A stretch of DNA of 36,938 nt from Anaerolineae bacterium (lineage in GTDB: Bacteria > Chloroflexota > Anaerolineae > J036 > Brachytrichaceae): positions 1 to 36,938 of the forward strand of contig JAHBAL020000139.1 of NCBI GenBank assembly GCA_018500105.2, read 5' to 3'. How positions within the stretch are numbered: position 1 is the stretch's first letter; each line of letters opens with the position of its first letter. Under the pieces are notes generated by a model that saw only the letters and a list, made by a program, of their open reading frames with translations, made no database searches and was not told the DNA's origin. Shown here piece by piece: positions 1 to 10,599 of the stretch. The position numbers were made by a program, and so were the translations under genes.

Positions 1-2
1 AA

Positions 3-1001
3 AGCCCGTCGACCCCCAACACTGGCAGCGCATCCACCCAACCCCCCCCCCACCCCGCCGCCACCGGCACGCCCCCACCCGCAACCCCCCCTGCCGCCAA
101 TGCCGCTGGGTTAGCTGCCGCAACGCCAGCGCCCACCCCCGCCCCACCTTGGAAGCCGCAAAATATTAAGCCATTTACCAAAAAGCAAGGCGAAGGCGAA
201 TGGACGGCGTATTTGAAAGACGGCAACGGTAACCCCGTCGCCTATCGCACTTTTCTTTCGCCCGATCTCAAACGCCCGTATGTTTCGGTGGGCGTGGTGG
301 CGTTCGATTTAAACCGCACCAAACTGCACTTTCTGCTCGGTTTCGACGAACCGCGCCCCACTGTGACAATTAACAGCGCCCGTCTCAACCGCACAGGCCG
401 CATCCCCAGCGAAGACGCAAAGCCAAAGCGCCTATTGGCGGCCTTCAACGGCGGCTTCAAGGCGCAGCACGGCAATTTTGGCGTGATGGTGAGTAATACC
501 GTATTACTGCCCCCGCGTGACGGCTTTGCGACGGTGGCGCTGCAAAAAGATGGCGGCGTGCGTATTGGGGCATGGGGCCGCGATGTCAGCGCCAATGGCG
601 ATTATGCGGCATGGCGGCAAAATGGGCCGCCCATTCTCGAAAATGGCAAAGTCAACCCATTGACCAATGTGATGACGGCGGCCAATTGGGGCGCGGCGCT
701 GGATGGAACTGTAGCGGTGTGGCGCTCGGCCTTGGGCATAGATAAAAACAACAAGGTGTTGTATTTTGCCGCCGGGGATGGGGTAATTTTGCCGACCATG
801 GCTGATGCGTTGTTGGCGGCTGGGGCCGACGACGCCATGCAACTCGACATCAACAACTATTGGGTGCATTTCACCGCCGTGCGCGACACCGCTGGCAAAC
901 TCAGCCCAGAGCCACTGTTCGACAGCATGAAACCCCAAGACCCCAACCGCTTCCTCAACGCCTACAGCCGCGACTTTTTTTATGTCACTGTCAGAGAGTG
1001 A
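3..1001 (+). CDS. Phosphodiester glycosidase (NAGPA/DUF2233-like) domain protein, 5' truncated by window edge, with Pro/Ala/Thr-rich linker
   Basis: The frame is open from base 3 through a P/A/T-rich stretch into FNGGFKAQHGNFGVMV...NGPPILENGKVNP...AALDG...AAGADDAMQLDINNYW, typical of NAGPA-family domains. The track ORF (213, TTG) is only the part after an alternative start. Confidence 0.75.
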   Translation, partial: SPSTPNTGSASTQPPPHPAATGTPPPATPPAANAAGLAAATPAPTPAPPWKPQNIKPFTKKQGEGEWTAYLKDGNGNPVAYRTFLSPDLKRPYVSVGVVAFDLNRTKLHFLLGFDEPRPTVTINSARLNRTGRIPSEDAKPKRLLAAFNGGFKAQHGNFGVMVSNTVLLPPRDGFATVALQKDGGVRIGAWGRDVSANGDYAAWRQNGPPILENGKVNPLTNVMTAANWGAALDGTVAVWRSALGIDKNNKVLYFAAGDGVILPTMADALLAAGADDAMQLDINNYWVHFTAVRDTAGKLSPEPLFDSMKPQDPNRFLNAYSRDFFYVTVRE

Positions 1002-1007
1002 GGAGCA

Positions 1008-1135
1008 GAGTTGCAGGTGGCAGGGGGCAGGTTGCAGGTTGAAAAGTGGCAAGTGGAAGGTTGCAACCTGCAACTTTGCAACTTTGCAACCTGCAACTTG
1101 CCCCTGCAACTTGCCACCTGCCACCTGCAGGACTT
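1008..1135. repeat. Heptamer-like TTGCAAC/CTGCAAC repeat cluster with inverted arms
   Basis: ttgcaggtggcaggg...ttgcaacctgcaactttgcaactttgcaacctgcaacttgcc...ccacctgcag: direct short-period repeats, and the left GCAGGTGGCAG is complementary to the right end CCACCTGC. Confidence 0.75.
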
Positions 1136-1150
1136 ATAATGGCTTAATTG

Positions 1151-1618
1151 ATGGCGAAAATAGTGACGGGTGACCGCGTGACCAAACATGCGCGGCTGAA
1201 GGGGGGTTGCGCGGCAGCGATTTTTAACGCAGCCCGCGACAAAATTTTGCTGACGCGACGCAGCGACAATGGGCTATGGTGTTTGCCGGGTGGTGGCATG
1301 GATCCCGGCGAAAGCGCGGCGGAATGCTGCGAACGCGAGGTGTGGGAAGAGACCGGCCTCATGGTCAAGGTCAAGCGTTTGATCGGGATTTATACCACCC
1401 CGCATGTCCTCATCGAGTATCGAGACGGCAATCGGGTGCAGATTGTGTCTATGCTGTTTGAAACCGAGATCATCGGCGGGCAAGCGGGGTTGAGCAACGA
1501 AGTAACTGAATACGGCTACTTTGGCCCTGACGAGGCCGCCAAGCTCGACCTCATGTATCACCACCGCGAGCGCGTCACCGACATTTTCGCCTATCCGAAA
1601 GAGGCGATAATCAAGTAG
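1151..1618 (+). CDS. Nudix hydrolase
   Basis: Canonical Nudix box GGMDPGESAAECCEREVWEETGL; ATG at 1151 (the track starts at an upstream TTG). Confidence 0.9.
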   Translation: MAKIVTGDRVTKHARLKGGCAAAIFNAARDKILLTRRSDNGLWCLPGGGMDPGESAAECCEREVWEETGLMVKVKRLIGIYTTPHVLIEYRDGNRVQIVSMLFETEIIGGQAGLSNEVTEYGYFGPDEAAKLDLMYHHRERVTDIFAYPKEAIIK

Positions 1619-1737
1619 GAAGTGCTAAGTGCTAAGTCCTAAGTGTTTGGGGCTTGGTGATTTGCGCTTTTAGCTTTGAAACTTTATACTTAGGGCTTAG
1701 CACTTAGCACTTAGCACTTAGCACTTAGCACTTCCTA
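1617..1737. repeat. Inverted AGTGCTA heptamer repeats
   Basis: aggaagtgctaagtgctaagt ... acttagcacttagcacttcct; outer arms are perfectly complementary. Confidence 0.9.
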
Positions 1738-1738
1738 T

Positions 1739-2404
1739 ATGCTCAACCTAGAACTACACAGCCACACCCAATATTCGCCAGACAGCCTGAGCAAGTTGCC
1801 AGATGTCATTGCGCAATGTCGCAAGGTGGGGATTGACCGAATCGCCATCACCGATCACAGCGAGATTCGCGGGGCGTTGCAGGCGCACAACATGGCCCCC
1901 GATTTGGTCATTGTGGGTGAAGAAGTGATGACGACGCAGGGTGAATTGCTGTGCTACTTTATTACTGAACTCATCCCGCCGTATCTTAGCCCGGAAGAAG
2001 CGTGTGAGCGCGTTCATGCGCAAGGTGGCATTATCGGCCCCTCGCATCCATTCGACCCGCGCCGCAGTGGGTTGGGTCGCAATAATCTGTTGCGCATCGC
2101 CGAGAAAATTGACTTTATCGAGGTGTTTAATGCACGGACATATGACAAAAGCAAAAACGACCTCGCGCACCAATTGGCCGAAGAACTAGATAAGCCGATG
2201 ATTTGCTGTAGCGACGCGCACACGCTCAAAGAAATTGGCGTCAGCCGCACCTGTTTGCACCGCGATTACACCTCGCCCCAAGATTTTTTGGCGGCCCTGC
2301 GCGAGGCGGATTATGTGCCACACACCAGCTCTCACCGCGTCAGCCTCAAATCCACCGCCGCCTCGATTGTCAAGGGCTTCGGTTTTCGGCAGCCGGATCT
2401 GTGA
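1739..2404 (+). CDS. PHP-domain phosphoesterase
   Basis: LNLELHSHTQYSPDSL...GIDRIAITDHSEIRGA...GGIIGPSHPFD...CCSDAHTLKEIG motifs; ATG start. Confidence 0.85.
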   Translation: MLNLELHSHTQYSPDSLSKLPDVIAQCRKVGIDRIAITDHSEIRGALQAHNMAPDLVIVGEEVMTTQGELLCYFITELIPPYLSPEEACERVHAQGGIIGPSHPFDPRRSGLGRNNLLRIAEKIDFIEVFNARTYDKSKNDLAHQLAEELDKPMICCSDAHTLKEIGVSRTCLHRDYTSPQDFLAALREADYVPHTSSHRVSLKSTAASIVKGFGFRQPDL

Positions 2405-2466
2405 CAGGGTGACATGGTGAGGGGGTGACATGGTGAATTTGTCACCTTGCCACCTTGTCACCCTGT
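2402..2466. repeat. GTGACAAGG-type inverted repeat between convergent genes
   Basis: tgacagggtgacatggtgagggggtgacatggtga ... ttgtcaccttgccaccttgtcaccctgtca. Confidence 0.85.
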
Positions 2467-3777
2467 CATTCCCAAACCCACGCCCAGCGCTGCGCAAACG
2501 GCGAGGGTAAGCAACATGCCGCGCCGAAGGCCAAAGAGCAGAATGAAGGCAACAGCAGAGATGAGCAACGCGGTCCCATTGAGGCTGGCCCAAACAGGGC
2601 TGGTGAGGTGAACCGCGCCCCACGTCACCTCATTCACCACACCAAACCAAGTGTGTAGTGCAAACCAAACCGCAAGGTTGAGCACCACGCCCACGACGGC
2701 GGCGGTGATGGCAGACAGGGCAGTGCTCAGCGCCTTAATCCCGCGCAATTGCTCAACATAGGGCGCACCCATAAACACCCACATAAACGACGGCACAAAA
2801 GTGACCCAAGTGGTCACCGCCGCACCCAAAGTGGCGGCCAACATCGGCGGCAACGCGCCGGGCTGGCGATAGGCCGCCATAAAACCAACAAATTGCACGA
2901 CCATAATCAGCGGGCCGGGCGTCGTCTCGGCCATGCCGAGGCCGTCGAGCATTTCGCTGGGGCGCAGCCAGCCAAACACCTCGACCACCTGTTGCGCGAC
3001 ATAGGCCAAGATCGAATACGCCCCGCCAAAGGTCAGCACAGCGGCCTTGCCAAAAAACCAACCGATTTCGCCGAGCACGGGGTTGCCTGTGAACGCCACA
3101 ATGAGCAGCACCGGCGCGACCCACAGCAAAACGCCAACCGCAAAAATGCGCAACGTGTGCACCCAATGAGGTGACCGTGAAACCTGATCGGGCGCGGCCT
3201 TGGCGGTAGATGACGCAACAGGGTCAAACTTGCGCCAGCCCAATTTGCCGCCCACAAACCCAATCAACCCCGCCGTTGCGATGAGGGCTGGAAAAGGCGC
3301 ATTAAAAAAGAAAATGGCGACGAAAGACAAGACCGCAATGCCGATCATGACCTCATTTTTCAACACCCGCCGCGCAATGCGCAACACCGCCTCGACCACC
3401 AACGCGATGACCGCTGCCTTGAGGCCGAAAAATAGCCCTTGCACAAACGTGACATGTTGAAAACCGGCATACAATACGCTGAGCAACCACACACTGACTG
3501 CCCCCGGCAACACAAACAAAATGCCCGCCGTCAGCCCGCCGCGGGTTTTGTGCAATAACCAGCCAAGGTAGGTCGCCAATTGTTGCGCCTCTGGGCCGGG
3601 CAACAACATACAATAATTCAGGGCATGCAAAAAACGCGCCTCGTCTACCCATTGCTTTTCTTCAACAATGAGCTTGTGCATGACGGCAATCTGCGCAGTG
3701 GGGCCGCCAAAACTCAGCGCCGCCACCCGCAGCCATACCCGCAATGCGTCGCGGTAGGGGATTTGTGAATTGGCCAT
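2458..3777 (-). CDS. chrA: Chromate transporter, ChrA family
   Basis: 439 aa, duplicated Chr domains: LSFGGPTAQIAVMHKLIVEEKQWVDEARFLHALNYCMLLPGPEAQQLATYLGW and LTFGGAYSILAYVAQQVVEVFGWLRPSEMLDGLGMAETTPGPL. Confidence 0.93.
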   Translation of the reverse strand: MANSQIPYRDALRVWLRVAALSFGGPTAQIAVMHKLIVEEKQWVDEARFLHALNYCMLLPGPEAQQLATYLGWLLHKTRGGLTAGILFVLPGAVSVWLLSVLYAGFQHVTFVQGLFFGLKAAVIALVVEAVLRIARRVLKNEVMIGIAVLSFVAIFFFNAPFPALIATAGLIGFVGGKLGWRKFDPVASSTAKAAPDQVSRSPHWVHTLRIFAVGVLLWVAPVLLIVAFTGNPVLGEIGWFFGKAAVLTFGGAYSILAYVAQQVVEVFGWLRPSEMLDGLGMAETTPGPLIMVVQFVGFMAAYRQPGALPPMLAATLGAAVTTWVTFVPSFMWVFMGAPYVEQLRGIKALSTALSAITAAVVGVVLNLAVWFALHTWFGVVNEVTWGAVHLTSPVWASLNGTALLISAVAFILLFGLRRGMLLTLAVCAALGVGLGMTG

Positions 3778-3792
3778 TTTGTGTGATGACGA

Positions 3793-3863
3793 GGTGACAA
3801 GGTGAAGGGGTGAGGGGGTGACAAATTCACCTTGTCACCCCCTCACCCCTTCACCTTGTCACC
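3793..3863. repeat. Perfect 32-bp inverted repeat, 7-nt loop, built of GTGACAAGG-type units
   Basis: ggtgacaaggtgaaggggtgagggggtgacaa / attcacc / ttgtcaccccctcaccccttcaccttgtcacc, exact complement. Confidence 0.97.
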
Positions 3864-5465
3864 AAAATCGCGTCTATCTTTCGCAATCAAAGCCGGGTCG
3901 CGGACGATAGGAGAGCCGTAGCCGCCGCCACCAGCGGTATCAACGGTTAATTCGTCGCCGTCGCGCAGTTCGTATGCGCCGGTCAATTGGGTGGCCTCAA
4001 GGCGCGTCAGCCAGCGCCCATTTAGCCGCACCCGCGCCGGTGCGCCTGCCTCGCCACCATGCAATCCTTCGGGCGCGGGGTCTTGGCGATGCGGCGAGGC
4101 CGACACGATGATATGAGCCGTGCTGCCCGGCAAACGCCGCACGCTGGTGCGCTGGCCCAAGCCGCCGCGATATTGCCCCGCCCCGCCGCTGTCGGGGATG
4201 AGTTCCTTTTCGCTGATCAACACCGGCGCAGCCACCTCAAATAATTCAACTGGCACATTACTAGCGCTGCTGGGAAAAACCGTCGTGTGCAGCCCGTCAT
4301 TTCGCGCCGTCGCGCCCAATCCCCCCGCATTGAACAAACTGGCGTTAAAGCCACGCCCATCGGCCTCGCGCCCATACACGCTAATGGCCCCCATCAGCCC
4401 GCCCGCCGCAAACACTTGCTTGGGCAAAGCCTGGCTGAGGGCCGTCATGATGAGCGGGGCGATATACCAGCCGCTTTTGGTGCGGTTCATGGTGCTGGCC
4501 GGACGAATACAATTGAAAATGCTGCCCGCCGGTGCGCAGATGGTAAACGGCGCATAACAGCCCTCGTTGCTCGGCACATCGGGCAACAAGGCGCATTTGA
4601 GCGCGTAGCAAGCATGGGCGGTGGTGTAACTGAGCGTCGAATTGATGCCGCCACGCGGGTGCTGGGGCGCACTGCCCGCAAAATTCACCGTCAATTGGTC
4701 ACCCGCCACCATCAAAGTCAATTTGGCGGTCAATGGCCCATCTAGCTCATCAAAGGCGATCGCGGCGGCATACTCGCCATCTGGCAAGGCCCGCACCGCC
4801 GCCCGAATGGCCGCCTCGGAGCGGGTGTGAATCTCGTGCGCCAATTCGCCAAATCCCGCCAAAGCATATTCGGCCAGCAAGGCCAAGGCTTTTTGCGCCC
4901 CGACATGGCAGGCGCTTACTTGGGCATGAACGTCGCCAATCACCATTTCGGGGTTGCGCACGTTGTGATGAATGAAGTCGAGCACGACGCTGACCTCTTG
5001 CCCACCCGAATACAGCCGCGTCAGCGGAATAAACAAGCCTTCCTCATAGCTTTCGCGGGCACGATTTTGGTCGAGGATGCCGCCAATGTCGGCCATGTGG
5101 GCTATGCTGGCGGCGAAACCCACCCGAACCCCATCCTTGAAAAATGGCAAAACAATGGCGATATCGGGCGTGTGCCCGACCAATAGCCAAGGATCATTGC
5201 AAATGAAAATATCGCCCTCGCGGATGCCATCGCCATATTTTTGAATGACGGCCTTGCACACGCTGGGCATGAGCAAATTAAAGACCGGCATACTGCGGGT
5301 GGCGTGGGCCAAGCCGTTGCCGTTGGCGTCGAGCAGTTCGCAGCCAAAATCATTGGCCGCGCCGATGACGGTGCTAAACGAGGTGCGCAGCAACGTCGCC
5401 GCCATCTCGTCCACCAGCGCAATCATGCGCCGCCACAAAATTTCGAGGGTGAGGGGGGTGAGCAT
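3843..5465 (-). CDS. hyuB: Hydantoinase B / 5-oxoprolinase-type subunit (HyuB)
   Basis: 540 aa: LEILWRRMIALVDEMAATLLRTSFSTVI...ICNDPWLLVGHTPDIAIVLPFF...HMADIGG, typical HyuB. Confidence 0.93.
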   Translation of the reverse strand: MLTPLTLEILWRRMIALVDEMAATLLRTSFSTVIGAANDFGCELLDANGNGLAHATRSMPVFNLLMPSVCKAVIQKYGDGIREGDIFICNDPWLLVGHTPDIAIVLPFFKDGVRVGFAASIAHMADIGGILDQNRARESYEEGLFIPLTRLYSGGQEVSVVLDFIHHNVRNPEMVIGDVHAQVSACHVGAQKALALLAEYALAGFGELAHEIHTRSEAAIRAAVRALPDGEYAAAIAFDELDGPLTAKLTLMVAGDQLTVNFAGSAPQHPRGGINSTLSYTTAHACYALKCALLPDVPSNEGCYAPFTICAPAGSIFNCIRPASTMNRTKSGWYIAPLIMTALSQALPKQVFAAGGLMGAISVYGREADGRGFNASLFNAGGLGATARNDGLHTTVFPSSASNVPVELFEVAAPVLISEKELIPDSGGAGQYRGGLGQRTSVRRLPGSTAHIIVSASPHRQDPAPEGLHGGEAGAPARVRLNGRWLTRLEATQLTGAYELRDGDELTVDTAGGGGYGSPIVRDPALIAKDRRDFGDKVKG

Positions 5466-5468
5466 GGG

Positions 5469-5513
5469 TTATATCAGCGCGATCAAAACATTAGTGTCGC
5501 ATAAACTTTGCAT
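5469..5513 (-). pseudogene. Relic 5' end of a VapC/PIN-domain toxin gene
   Basis: ATG CAA AGT TTA TGC GAC ACT AAT GTT TTG ATC GCG CTG ATA TAA = MQSLCDTNVLIALI*, matching the PIN N-terminal signature (DTNVLI). It overlaps the 3' end of the antitoxin gene and stops after 14 codons. Confidence 0.75.
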
Positions 5514-5772
5514 ACGCAAGCGCTTCTTCCTCATCCTGTGCTGCCAAAGCTAAATTGACCATTTCATTCGTAATTGGCGGCAGTTCTTTTCGGGCCTTAA
5601 TCAAGGGAAATTCGACGGTATGCAGTTGACGCGGTGGATCCTCAGGCATCGGTTTGGCTAACGCATTGATAAGCGCTTGTGAAATAAAATCTTTTAGCTT
5701 GATACCTTCTAATGCCGCACACGATTTAACTTGTCGGAAAATATCATCGGGGATTTCAAGTGTCGTCTTCAT
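5491..5772 (-). CDS. VapB/RHH-type antitoxin-like protein (orphan)
   Basis: MKTTLEIPDDIFRQVKSCAALEGIKLKDFISQALINAL ribbon-helix-helix pattern plus an acidic C-terminal region; no intact toxin adjacent. Confidence 0.8.
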   Translation of the reverse strand: MKTTLEIPDDIFRQVKSCAALEGIKLKDFISQALINALAKPMPEDPPRQLHTVEFPLIKARKELPPITNEMVNLALAAQDEEEALAYAKFMRH

Positions 5773-5798
5773 AAATCCATTTTAGCAAAAAACCATAT

Positions 5799-7982
<2,184 letters not shown>

Positions 7983-7985
7983 ACG

Positions 7986-8282
7986 TTAGACCGCCCCACC
8001 CTCAAAATGCTGCACTGTCACATCGGCGATCAGATCGGCCTCGTCGGGGTCAATGAACGGGCGATTCCAATTATCGCCGATGAAGCCCTTCAGCGCGTCG
8101 AGATCGCGCCACACCGTGATCATGACATACTCATCCGAAACGCCGTCTATTGGGCTGCCCGCCGTCACCGAGACCAAACCGGCATGAGCGCGGACATTAT
8201 CAACTGCTTTGCCGCGAAAAAATTGCTCGAATCGTTCACGCTGGCCGGGCTGCACCCGAGATTTGAAGATGCGAATAATCAT
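7986..8282 (-). CDS. Antibiotic biosynthesis monooxygenase (ABM)-domain protein
   Basis: 98 aa, MIIRIFKSRVQPGQRERFEQFF...AGLVSVTAGSP...EYVMITVWRDLDALKGFIG. Confidence 0.75.
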   Translation of the reverse strand: MIIRIFKSRVQPGQRERFEQFFRGKAVDNVRAHAGLVSVTAGSPIDGVSDEYVMITVWRDLDALKGFIGDNWNRPFIDPDEADLIADVTVQHFEGGAV

Positions 8283-8523
8283 AGTGAGCCGGAGTATAGC
8301 CGAAGGTGGGTGATGCCGTGACCCTACCTTCCTTTAATATCAAAGAAAAATTTCACCAAACTCTCATCTTTATTTGTAAAATAAGTGCAATTAATTGATG
8401 TTAGCCGTTCATGTGTGTTGTGTTTGCTGTTCAGACGGAACCTGCGCCGCAGTGTCCCGCAGCAACCGCATTTGGCATGATTAAGGTTTAACGCATATCA
8501 TCATTCGCACCGATTGTAGTTGT

Positions 8524-8562
8524 AAAGAGGGGCAAAGCATTTGACTTTGCCCCTCTTTTTTG
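8524..8562 (+). terminator. Rho-independent terminator/attenuator immediately upstream of cysE
   Basis: AAAGAGGGGCAAAG CATTTGA CTTTGCCCCTCTTT followed by TTT; 14-bp perfect stem, ending ~8 nt before the ATG at 8571. Confidence 0.85.
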
Positions 8563-8570
8563 TTTGGTCT

Positions 8571-9413
8571 ATGAGCACTGAAAACTTAAATCGCCTATTT
8601 AAAAAACTCGACGCGCAACGCGACGTGTTGCACTCGTGCTTGCCGCCCAAGCAAGAGGTCAATCGTTTCGCCGACGATGTCTTCGACTTTCTCTTTCCGA
8701 TCAACTGCCAAGGCCGGCGCAAGGCGTCGGTTCAATATGCGCTGCTGCGTGACACGCTGGCGCAATTGGTGACGCCGGTGCTGCCGCCCGTGCCCACATG
8801 GCAAAGTGAAGTAGATGATACCGTCGAACAATTTTGCGCGGCCTTGCCCAATTTGTATGACACCTTGATGGAGGACGCCAAAGCCACGCTCAATTTTGAT
8901 CCTGCCTCCGAGAGTTTGGAGGAAGTTATCACGACCTATCCCGGCTTTTACGCGGTCGCCATTTATCGGGCGGCGCACCAGTTGGTGAAATTGGATGTGC
9001 CGCTGCTGCCGCGTATGCTCACCGAATATGCGCACGGCAAAACCGGCATTGACATTCACCCCGCCGCCAATATTGGGCGCTCGTTTTTCATTGATCACGG
9101 CACGGGATTGGTCATTGGTGCGACCAGCGTCATTGGCAACAACGTGAAAATTTACCAAGGTGTGACCCTTGGGGCGTTGCAAGTCGAGAAATCGCTGGCC
9201 GAAACCAAGCGCCACCCCACCATCGAAGACAATGTCATCATTTACGCCAACGCCACCATTTTGGGCGGGCACACCGTCATCGGGCACGATTCGATCATTG
9301 GCGGCAATGTCTGGATCACCGACAGCCTGCCGCCGTATTCGCTGGTTTATCATCAAGCCAAGGTCAGCGTGCGCAACAAACTCGACAAAGAAGTATTGAA
9401 TTGGGTTATCTAA
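8571..9413 (+). CDS. cysE: Serine O-acetyltransferase (CysE/EpsC type)
   Basis: Left-handed beta-helix hexapeptide region GIDIHPAANIGRSFFIDHGTGLVIGATSVIGNNVKIYQGVTLGAL; ATG at 8571 rather than the TTG in the terminator stem used by the track. Confidence 0.9.
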   Translation: MSTENLNRLFKKLDAQRDVLHSCLPPKQEVNRFADDVFDFLFPINCQGRRKASVQYALLRDTLAQLVTPVLPPVPTWQSEVDDTVEQFCAALPNLYDTLMEDAKATLNFDPASESLEEVITTYPGFYAVAIYRAAHQLVKLDVPLLPRMLTEYAHGKTGIDIHPAANIGRSFFIDHGTGLVIGATSVIGNNVKIYQGVTLGALQVEKSLAETKRHPTIEDNVIIYANATILGGHTVIGHDSIIGGNVWITDSLPPYSLVYHQAKVSVRNKLDKEVLNWVI

Positions 9414-9415
9414 AG

Positions 9416-9483
9416 AGTAACAAGTGCTAAGTGCTAAGTGCTAAGTATCAATACTTAGCACTTAGCACTTAGCACTTGTTACT
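9416..9483. repeat. Perfect 33-bp inverted repeat (2-nt loop) of AGTGCTA heptamers
   Basis: agtaacaagtgctaagtgctaagtgctaagtat / ca / atacttagcacttagcacttagcacttgttact. Confidence 0.97.
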
Positions 9484-9499
9484 TAGCACTAATAAAATT

Positions 9500-10411
9500 A
9501 TGAAAGCAAATAACATTCTCGAAACGATTGGCAATACGCCACATGTGCGGTTAAACCGCTTGTATCCACAGGGTTATGAAGTGTGGGTGAAACTCGAACG
9601 CACGAATCCGGGCGGCAGCATCAAAGACCGCATCGGTTTAGCCATGATCGAAGATGCCGAAAAGCGTGGCGTGCTTAAGCCCGATACGGTCATCATCGAA
9701 CCAACCAGCGGCAACACCGGCATCGGTTTGGCGATTGCGGCTGCGGTCAAGGGCTACAAGCTGGTATTGACCATGCCCGAAAGCATGAGCCTTGAGCGCC
9801 GCCGCCTGTTGGCGGCCTACGGGGCCGAATTGGTCTTGACCCCGCGTGAGAAGGGCATGAAGGGCGCGATTGCGCGAGCGGTGGAATTGGCCGCCGAAAA
9901 CCCAAATTCGTGGATTCCGCAACAATTCGAGAACGCCTCGAACCCCGACATTCACGCCCGCACCACTGCGCTTGAGATTTTGAACGACTTCCCCGAAGGT
10001 TTCGACGCGCTGATCACCGGCGTCGGCACAGGCGGTCACATCACCGGCGTGGCCAGCGTGCTCAAGCAACACTTCCCCAATCTCAAGGTGTTCGCGGTCG
10101 AACCCGCTGCCTCGCCTGTCATCAGCGGCGGCAGCCCAGCCCCGCACCCGATTCAGGGCATCGGCGCGGGCTTTATCCCGCAAAACCTCAACACTGGCCT
10201 GCTGGATGGCGTGATTCAGATCACCAAAGATGAGGCGTTTGATTTTGCACGCCGCGCCGCCTTGCAAGAAGGCATTTTCGGCGGCGTATCGTCAGGCGCA
10301 TCCTTGGCTGCTGTCGCCAAAAAACTGCCCGAACTCGGCGCTGGCGCTCGCGTGCTCACCTTCAACTACGACACCGGCGAACGCTATTTGTCGGTAGAAG
10401 GGCTGTTCTAG
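9500..10411 (+). CDS. cysK: Cysteine synthase (O-acetylserine sulfhydrylase)
   Basis: [17 protein letters not shown]...[24 protein letters not shown]...[12 protein letters not shown]...[14 protein letters not shown] at 9500. Confidence 0.93.
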   Translation: MKANNILETIGNTPHVRLNRLYPQGYEVWVKLERTNPGGSIKDRIGLAMIEDAEKRGVLKPDTVIIEPTSGNTGIGLAIAAAVKGYKLVLTMPESMSLERRRLLAAYGAELVLTPREKGMKGAIARAVELAAENPNSWIPQQFENASNPDIHARTTALEILNDFPEGFDALITGVGTGGHITGVASVLKQHFPNLKVFAVEPAASPVISGGSPAPHPIQGIGAGFIPQNLNTGLLDGVIQITKDEAFDFARRAALQEGIFGGVSSGASLAAVAKKLPELGAGARVLTFNYDTGERYLSVEGLF

Positions 10412-10599
10412 GAATGAGTGATTGACTGAATGAGTGAGTGACTGAATGAGTGAATGGGTGATTGAGTGATTGTTTAGAGATTGCTGTCCGACACATCTGC
10501 ATTCATACTTCATCATTCCCCAATCACTCATTCAGTCATTCACCCATTCCCCCATTCCCCAATCACTCATTCAATCATTCACCCATTCACTCATTTGAC
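10412..10599. repeat. GAGTGATT/GAATGAGT short-period inverted repeats between convergent genes
   Basis: aatgagtgattgactgaatgagtgagtgactgaatgagtgaatgggtg ... caatcactcattcagtcattcacccattcccccattccccaatcactcattc. Confidence 0.88.

Noticed and set aside
504-1124. 206-aa minus-strand ORF near the window start
   Set aside because: Antisense to the phosphodiester glycosidase, with its N-terminus made of repeat sequence.
1008-1135. Possible CRISPR-like array from the regular short repeats (also at 12205-12330)
   Set aside because: Units are 7-8 nt with no unique spacers of CRISPR length and no cas genes in the window.
8595-9356. 253-aa minus-strand ORF opposite cysE
   Set aside because: Antisense to a clear serine acetyltransferase; composition is typical of a GC-rich shadow ORF and no family motif is seen.
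9638-10267. 209-aa minus-strand ORF opposite cysK
   Set aside because: Shadow ORF of a confidently identified gene; no recognisable domain.
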